Source: Entrophospora sp. SA101
Taxonomy: Eukaryota > Glomeromycota > Glomeromycetes > Entrophosporales > Entrophosporaceae
Direction of reading: 5' to 3'
DNA: 10,713 nt
Assembly: GCA_958430865.1 (NCBI GenBank)
Contig: CAUDNR010001738.1
Span: 1-10,713 of the forward strand
The position numbers and the translations under genes were made by a program. Below the pieces are notes generated by a model that was not told the origin of the DNA, searched no databases, and saw nothing but the letters and a program-made list of their open reading frames with translations. Shown here piece after piece: positions 6,012 to 10,713 of the stretch (position 1 is the first letter of the stretch; every line of letters begins with the position of its first letter).

Positions 6012-6852
6012 ATGCAATTAAATAATAATAATGGTGAAGATAATAGTAATGAAAATAATAGCATTAACAGAATAATGGATGATTTTATGACCATGTTAAT
6101 GGATACTACAACTCAAAATAGAGAATTAGTTAGAGACATATCCAACATGAATAATAGACTATTAAGTTTGCAGGAAAATACACTAACAATATTATTGAAT
6201 ATCACTAACACTAATGCTAGATCTACACCTACTAATACTGATGATCATACCAATGCTGCTATTGCAGCAGGTTTAGAATCTGCAAACAATGTCAAAATTT
6301 CTCAAATCCAAAATAGCTGAAGTAGAACATGAGTTAGCTTCGAAAGTCAGTGAACTTGAGTGTCTGAAATCGGAGACTATATCAAACCCCATACTTGGTG
6401 GAAATGATGAAAAAAATATGATCAAGTCTGATGATATATCTGCAGTTATTGAATCTAGTAAAGATCTTAGTCAATATTTTCTATGCAGAAAAAAGATGGA
6501 TCCAATGGAAAAAATCGATGGTGAGATTACCGAACTACCAAAAAATGATACCAAGATCGACCCCAAGATAAGTGATGAAACTAGCATTAGCGAAATTAAC
6601 AAAGATAATATGCTAGATATATTGATAAAACCCAATGCATCAGAGGTCATGCCTCAAATCCCAATAGGAGCGATGAGACCTAGTCTCGAGGCTCTGCCTC
6701 TCCCTGTTATGACAAGCATGTTGATGTCACCTCTATCGGCATATATTTTTCTTGTTCTATTAATTATCGCAGTTATGTGGTTCATGGTATTGAGACGTAC
6801 ATGGAATATAAGTAAAAAACATGATCGGTTACTGGATATGTGGATTGGATAA
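6012..6852 (+). CDS. orphan coiled-coil protein with a C-terminal membrane helix
   Basis: ATG 6012 in the context CAAAATG begins an Asn-rich N-terminus. The frame stops at TGA 6318-6320, but a 46-nt GT-AG intron (6271-6316) joins it exactly in frame to the next exon, giving a 264-residue protein ending at TAA 6850-6852. A frameshift is the alternative explanation. Residues 1-20 are Asn-rich; 25-70 (MDDFMTMLMDTTTQNRELV and after) and 88-105 (EVEHELASKVSELECLK) look helical and coiled-coil-like; 110-205 is polar and acidic; 227-245 (AYIFLVLLIIAVMWFMVL) is a single membrane segment followed by a basic tail of 19 residues. That is the layout of a tail-anchored or single-pass membrane protein. The sequence around 6640-6720 is richer in G+C than its neighbours. 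No known family is recognised. Confidence 0.6.
6271..6316 (+). other. putative 46-nt intron in the coiled-coil gene
   Basis: Begins GTTTAG and ends AAATAG. Removing it fuses codon GCA-G to CT-GAA and keeps the downstream frame. The donor is not the GTAAGT/GTATGT consensus seen elsewhere in the window and there is no obvious branch site, so this is a proposal. A transposase intron in this window is also very short (44 nt). Confidence 0.4.
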
Positions 6853-6957
6853 CTGAGACTATCTATTTGAACTTCGATATTATTCATGTATGAAAAAAAA
6901 AAATATTATTAATAATATATAAGTATCTTAGCCCTATGAAAAATAAGCACAGAAATT
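6853..6957. other. 3' flank of the coiled-coil gene
   Basis: Contains an A-run (6893-6903) and a perfect 16-bp palindrome, ATATTATTAATAATAT, immediately after it. It could form the transcript end, but no defined signal is certain. Confidence 0.35.
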
Positions 6958-7157
6958 CTGTACATTTTCCATACATTTTCTGAAATTCCATACAAATTCC
7001 ATGTTTTAAGATTTTTTGGATATGGAAAATGTACGGAAAATGTAAGGAAAATTTTCTGTATGGAAAATGTATGGTTTTGTACTGGAAAATTTCTGTATGG
7101 AAAATGTATGGTTTTATACCAGAAAATTTTGGGAATTTTCCATTCCAAAATGTACAG
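6958..7157. repeat. cluster of TGGAAAATGTAYGG direct and inverted repeats
   Basis: The ends CTGTACATTTT (6958-6968) and AAAATGTACAG (7147-7157) are exact inverted complements. Inside, 6961-6980 pairs with 7025-7044 (19 of 20), enough for a strong hairpin with a loop of about 45 nt. A 37-bp direct repeat runs through 7046-7116, each copy including TTCTGTATGGAAAATGTATGG. It lies just past the stop codon of the Tnp2 gene. Dense subterminal repeats in both orientations are a known feature of CACTA (EnSpm) ends, so this may be the 3' terminus of that element. An independent foldback MITE is the alternative. No target duplication is clear. Confidence 0.55.
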
Positions 7158-7206
7158 TTTTACATGGAAAATTTCTTATTACAAGAGCATACAGCATTGA
7201 TTTTAT

Positions 7207-10200
7207 TTAAAAGTCTATATCATCATCATCAATTATACAATTAATTTCAGTTTTTCTATTTGGTGGTCTAAAAGATAAAAATCCTACACAATGGTCAATT
7301 CCAATTATTTCTATAAATTTATTCGAGCCATAATCTTCAAAATATTTTAGACCATATTCATCTGTTATGACATCAGTAGTGAAGTGAACTAGTGCTAGCA
7401 TATGGTCTTTTCCATTATAATTATGAATAATATAATATAAAATTTTTCCAAATTTAATTACTTCTTTTAAATCTTGAGGTGCATTTTTTCTTCTAGCATT
7501 TAAATCAATAGTCATATTAATCTAATCGAAGAAAAAAAATATTAGAATGCATTTTACATTTGATATTAAAATTAATTATTTAACAAAAATTATTACATAC
7601 TGCAACCAGATAATTATTTTTTCTTTTTTCCTTCTTATCTTCATTATACAGTATATAGATTTTATGATATGGCCATATTTGTTCATCATTTTTGCATACT
7701 TATGACAATCAGGAGAAATATTCTAGGTCATAAAATTAATTGAGGAAATTAATTATTGTGCTTGAACATAAGGAACTGAATTTGAATCAAATGATTACCT
7801 TTATATATTGATTATTTAAATTATAAATGGCACCATAACATTCCTTTAACTTATTTGCTTCACTATTATTTAATGAATGCTTCACACTTGGTGAATAGAA
7901 TTCATAACCTTCATAATTGTTATTAACATATACTCTATGGGAAGGCCAACCCCTATTTTCCTCTACAGATTCTTCAAAAATTGTACTATATTGAGGGAAA
8001 AATTTAATTAAATTGAATTGTTCCAATAAAGTAATATTATTAAATAAATTTTTGTATGGGTCCTTTTTGGATTTTGTTAATGGTAACAACATCCCACAAA
8101 GCCTTTCAATTGGATATTGCCAATAGCCACAACATGGTCCAAAATCATCTATACACTTGCTTATATGTAGTAAGTAATGAAATGTTAACAAATGTATTCT
8201 TAATCTTTCTTGGTTACCATCTTCATTATAATTACTAAAATTAAATAATATTTAATAATCAAAAATTTTTATTTTTACTCAATATAACTTAAATAAAAAT
8301 TTTCCAAATTCTCCTTAATCAAGTTTGGCTCATCTCCTTCAAGTTGTGGTTCTATACATAACTTTGCTGCCTTTACAAAATAATTCCATCCTTGCAAAAA
8401 TCTTTATTTTTCATTAGTATATATATATAATTAAAAATTTATAAATATCATCATAATTACCTTTCATCAATTCTACCTTTAATTAATGGCAATGAAAAAT
8501 GCAATATCCATTTAGACCACTCTTCAGCTTTATAACCAGCTGAATGTTTATATATATCTCTTGGTATTCTTCCATTACTGGGCATATTATACTTGTTATT
8601 ATGTAGAATAGTACCAATTTCTTTCCAATCTTTTTTGCCAATTAAATAATTTTCATCTAAATCAACATTCTTATAAAAATTTCCAGACCAAAATTTGTGC
8701 CATATTTTCAAAAAATAAATGCATAATGTCAAGTGGAAAAGATCTTGGAAACCTTATAGATTTCAATTCAAATAAAATGCTCTTTTCTTTAACCCCTATT
8801 AAAATGGTATTTATATAATGTGATAAAACAATTAAAAAAATTTAAGAATAGATACAAATAGATAAAAAATTTAAATAAAATGAAATTACCATATTTTTTT
8901 ATTAATGACTCTTTGAGGTTATTTGATCCACAACCATTAATTTCATCAATATTTTTTAAAATTTCTTCATGGCCCCGAAGAGGAAGATTTGATGTAGAAT
9001 GGTTTTGTAAAGGATAATATATATGTCGATTACTTGTCAGCAATTTTCCTTCAATCTTGCAAAATCTACACCCCTGATAAGAATTATGTCCTGTGAAACA
9101 CATAACTTTTGTTACAGCAGGTATATCTCCTGTCCAAGCCAAGATGTGAGCTTTTAATTGAAACAACTCATCATTCAAAGCATCATAGCATTCTATTCCA
9201 TCTATGAAATAATTATAATAAATTAATTTTAACTCTTAAAATTCATATTAAATACAAAAAAAAAGAATTCAAATTAATGAAATTAAAAAATTTAACCTTG
9301 TAGAATTTTCATTTCTTCAATAAATGGTTGTAGAAATGAATTGAAATCTTTTGGTTGATTGGGACCTGGTATAATAAAACTTATTATTAAATTTTCTTTT
9401 TTCACCCTTACTTCTGGTGCAAGATTGTTATTTATTACTAAAAAGACCCAATTATCATCTGTTTTTTGTTGGAAGATTTGATAACCATCACAAGAAACTG
9501 TCAATGCCAACTCCCTTCTATCTTCAAAAAATCCTTCTTCACATAGTTCTTTGTACATATTTCCATCAAAAACATCACCAAAGATTTCATCATCATTATC
9601 ACTGTTTGTTGAGGTATATTCCCAACGATACAGCAAATCTTTTACTCTTTCCTTATTATTGAATTGAATTTTCAACCTCTCAATTAATGATAAGTAGGGC
9701 ATGTGTTTTCTTCCTTTTTTATTTATATATCTAGGTTCATCACAAATAGGACATGCATGATCTGAATTGTATTTTCCATAAAAGAGACAACAACTATTAA
9801 TACACATATCATAATATTTAGGCTTGATAGGCACCAATTTATCCAATTCTTTTTTAGCCTTGAACAGACTAATTTTTTTCTTAATGATTTTAGAAGAGAT
9901 GTCATTGAAAGCTTGATTTAAAAAATTATGTATTGTCTTCAAGTAAAGTAAATTCAACCCAGTCAAAAGATTTTCTTTGGAAAGTTTATCTTCATCTAAT
10001 ATTATTTTACATAAAAAAACAAATGTTAATATAATGAATAAATTATTTATGGAGTCAAATTTGCTTTTTGTTAAAATTACATTCATCTTCACCATCATCT
10101 TCTTCTGAATCACAATCATCATTAGAATCACTAGAATCACTAGAATTGCCATTAGAACCAAGATCATTATCATCTAAATTATCTTTTGAAAGACATAAAA

Positions 10201-10620
10201 TCAAATTATTATTAACAGATAAATATATTAGCAAATTCTTTCTCCTCCAAATACCATCATTATTAATTCCTGTTTCATTTGTTTCATTATTATCCTCAAC
10301 TTTTAAAAAGTCAAAAAACCATCAAAATCAAGTTGGTTGTTAATATTACTAAAAAAAAAATAAATTAATAAAATAATTTTTTTCTCTATAATACCATCAA
10401 TATCATCAGTTTCTATTCCAGACATTGAAGAACTTGCATCAGAATTTGAAGTAATTCCAGAATCAGAATCAGGATTATCTTCTAATTCCTGATTTATATT
10501 ACTATTTCTCTTATGTTTATTCCAAGTTGTAATATGTAAATATTTTCCCTCACCATTTGATTTATTTAAACAATTGATACTGTCACCGGAATGCGGATTG
10601 GACCTTAATTTGCTGATCAA
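7207..10620 (-). CDS. Tnp2-family transposase (Transposase_21-like), nine exons, probably inactive
   Basis: Minus-strand exons are 10620(open)-10395, 10299-10081, 9995-9297, 9201-8890, 8795-8461, 8401-8279, 8234-7799, 7722-7601 and 7521-7207. All eight introns (44-95 nt) are GT-AG and phase-compatible, for about 930 residues. Domains in order: CLNKSNGEGKYL...W..H, part of a zinc-binding segment; an acidic stretch; CCLFYG...CPIC...RY; RLKIQF; VSCDGYQIF with a candidate catalytic Asp (9489-9487); NLIISFIIPGPNQPKDFNSF; AWTGDIPA with a second candidate Asp (9127-9125); GCRFCKIEG; RFPRSFPLDIMHLFFEN; WSGNFYKN; RDIYKHSAGYKAEEW; FGPCCGYWQYPIERLCGM; and MLALVHF...GLKYFEDYGSNKF...IDHCVGF. These are Tnp2 hallmarks. 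Such enzymes cut and paste CACTA-like elements in the nucleus. Two frameshifts (about 8698-8708 and 7689-7693) and a missing 5' start argue for inactivity; the second is in a homopolymer and could be a sequencing error. Confidence 0.85.
7689..7693 (-). other. single-base frameshift in an A5 run, transposase exon 8
   Basis: Exon 8 (7722-7601) is 122 nt, but both neighbouring junctions require a multiple of three. The frame before the run reads SPDCHKYAK. The frame that reaches the canonical GTATGT donor reads NEDKKEKRKNNYLVA. Loss of one base from a run of six A's explains it. This may be a real mutation or an assembly error. Confidence 0.55.
8698..8708 (-). other. frameshift in transposase exon 5
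   Basis: The frame carrying MHLFFENM ends and the next conserved block, WHKFWSGNFYKN, is in another frame. Exon 5 (8795-8461) is one nucleotide too long or two too short for its flanking splice phases, consistent with an indel here. The spacing between the EN and WSG motifs is also shorter than I expect for the family, so a small deletion is likely. Confidence 0.55.
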
Positions 10621-10713
10621 TAACCCTGAAAATCCAGAGTGATATTTTATATTTTATTCTTATTTTATTTGTATCATTTATTTATTTATTTATTATTTTT
10701 AGTTATTCATTAT
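10581..10713. other. sequence replacing the original 5' end of the transposase gene
   Basis: Up to 10580 the minus strand matches the fragment at 2528 onward. Beyond it the two copies share nothing: the fragment has its ATG and Cys codons, while here there is a segment of higher G+C (TCACCGGAATGCGGATTGG at 10583-10601) followed by AT-rich DNA. A pyrimidine-rich stretch ending in TTTTCAG near 10630 could act as a splice acceptor for an exon outside the window. Confidence 0.4.

Larger units (their letters stand above)
7207..10713 (-). mobile_element. Tnp2/CACTA-like DNA transposon, 5' end disrupted or beyond the window
   Basis: The body is the transposase gene at 7207-10620. A candidate 3' subterminal repeat zone lies at 6958-7157. 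At the 5' side, similarity to the second copy of the element (2500-2730) ends abruptly at 10580. Beyond it lies a segment with more G+C (about 10581-10605) and then AT-rich DNA to the window edge. No CACTA terminal motif is seen, so the boundaries are unknown. Confidence 0.6.

Noticed and set aside
6654..7244. Short frames on both strands across 6654-6887, 6909-7148 and 7029-7244
   Set aside because: The first is antisense to the coiled-coil gene. The others are translations of the TGGAAAATGTA repeat cluster, giving repeated Trp-Lys-Met-Tyr words with no gene character.
9417..9662. Plus-strand frame opposite transposase exon 3, and similar plus-strand frames at 8056-8238 and 10068-10343
   Set aside because: They are antisense shadows of well-supported transposase exons. 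The Ser-rich one at 10068 is the complement of the acidic Asp/Ser stretch.
9723..10173. Hydrophobic Met/Ile/Leu-rich N-terminus reading upstream of transposase exon 3 on the minus strand
   Set aside because: The correct frame there is the acidic exon 2, joined through an 85-nt intron (10080-9996). The hydrophobic reading is the wrong frame of GAT/AAT codons.
10349..10394. A 46-nt alternative first intron of the transposase gene
   Set aside because: Its junction leads to a stop within about a dozen codons. Extending to the AG at 10301-10300 (95 nt) joins acidic sequence to acidic sequence in frame.
1..10713. A new multi-gene defence or metabolic system
   Set aside because: Genes are isolated, in different orientations and separated by repeats. 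No shared regulation or complementary functions can be shown.

Overview
The window looks like nuclear DNA of a very AT-rich, intron-rich eukaryote. The best fit is an arbuscular mycorrhizal fungus of the Rhizophagus type. This is inferred from the extreme A+T content, long (AAT)n tracts, short GT-AG introns of about 44-100 nt, a decayed F-box/LRR-like gene of the kind greatly expanded in Glomeromycotina, and a Tnp2 (CACTA-like) transposase. No species can be fixed from sequence alone. There is no sign of bacterial operons, tRNA, rRNA or CRISPR.

Layout. 1-749 is non-coding and holds two small inverted-repeat elements (264-350 and 480-641). 750-1416 (+) is a broken F-box/LRR-like gene split by a 133-bp hAT-like MITE with an 18-bp perfect TIR and an 8-bp target duplication. 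1512-1780 and 2278-2343 are the first copy (R1) of a dispersed repeat whose second copy (R2) lies at 4619-5015. R1 carries about 450 bp that R2 lacks, including an exon-like stretch on the minus strand. 2500-2730 (+) is a deleted 5' fragment of the same transposase family found whole at the right end. 2874-4400 (-) is a low-complexity Asn/Asp/Ser/Thr-rich gene with about 3.5 internal repeats and three introns that all begin GTAAGA. 4656-4929 (-) is a possible two-exon microgene inside R2. 5008-5982 is a tandem array of a roughly 190-bp unit interrupted by a 97-bp segment that has an inverted copy at 4459-4554. Directly after the array, 6012-6852 (+) encodes an orphan coiled-coil protein with one C-terminal membrane helix. 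6958-7157 is a cluster of direct and inverted repeats. 7207-10620 (-) is a nine-exon Tnp2 transposase gene with two frameshifts, running to the right edge.

How it fits together. This is a transposon-shaped accessory region, not a pathway. Four layers can be read: the Tnp2 element and its deletion derivative in opposite orientation, a hAT-type MITE that helped kill an F-box gene, a duplicated repeat (R1/R2) with later insertions, and locally amplified satellite-like DNA. The coiled-coil membrane gene and the Asn-rich gene are the only two that could encode intact unknown proteins. No cooperative system between genes can be supported.
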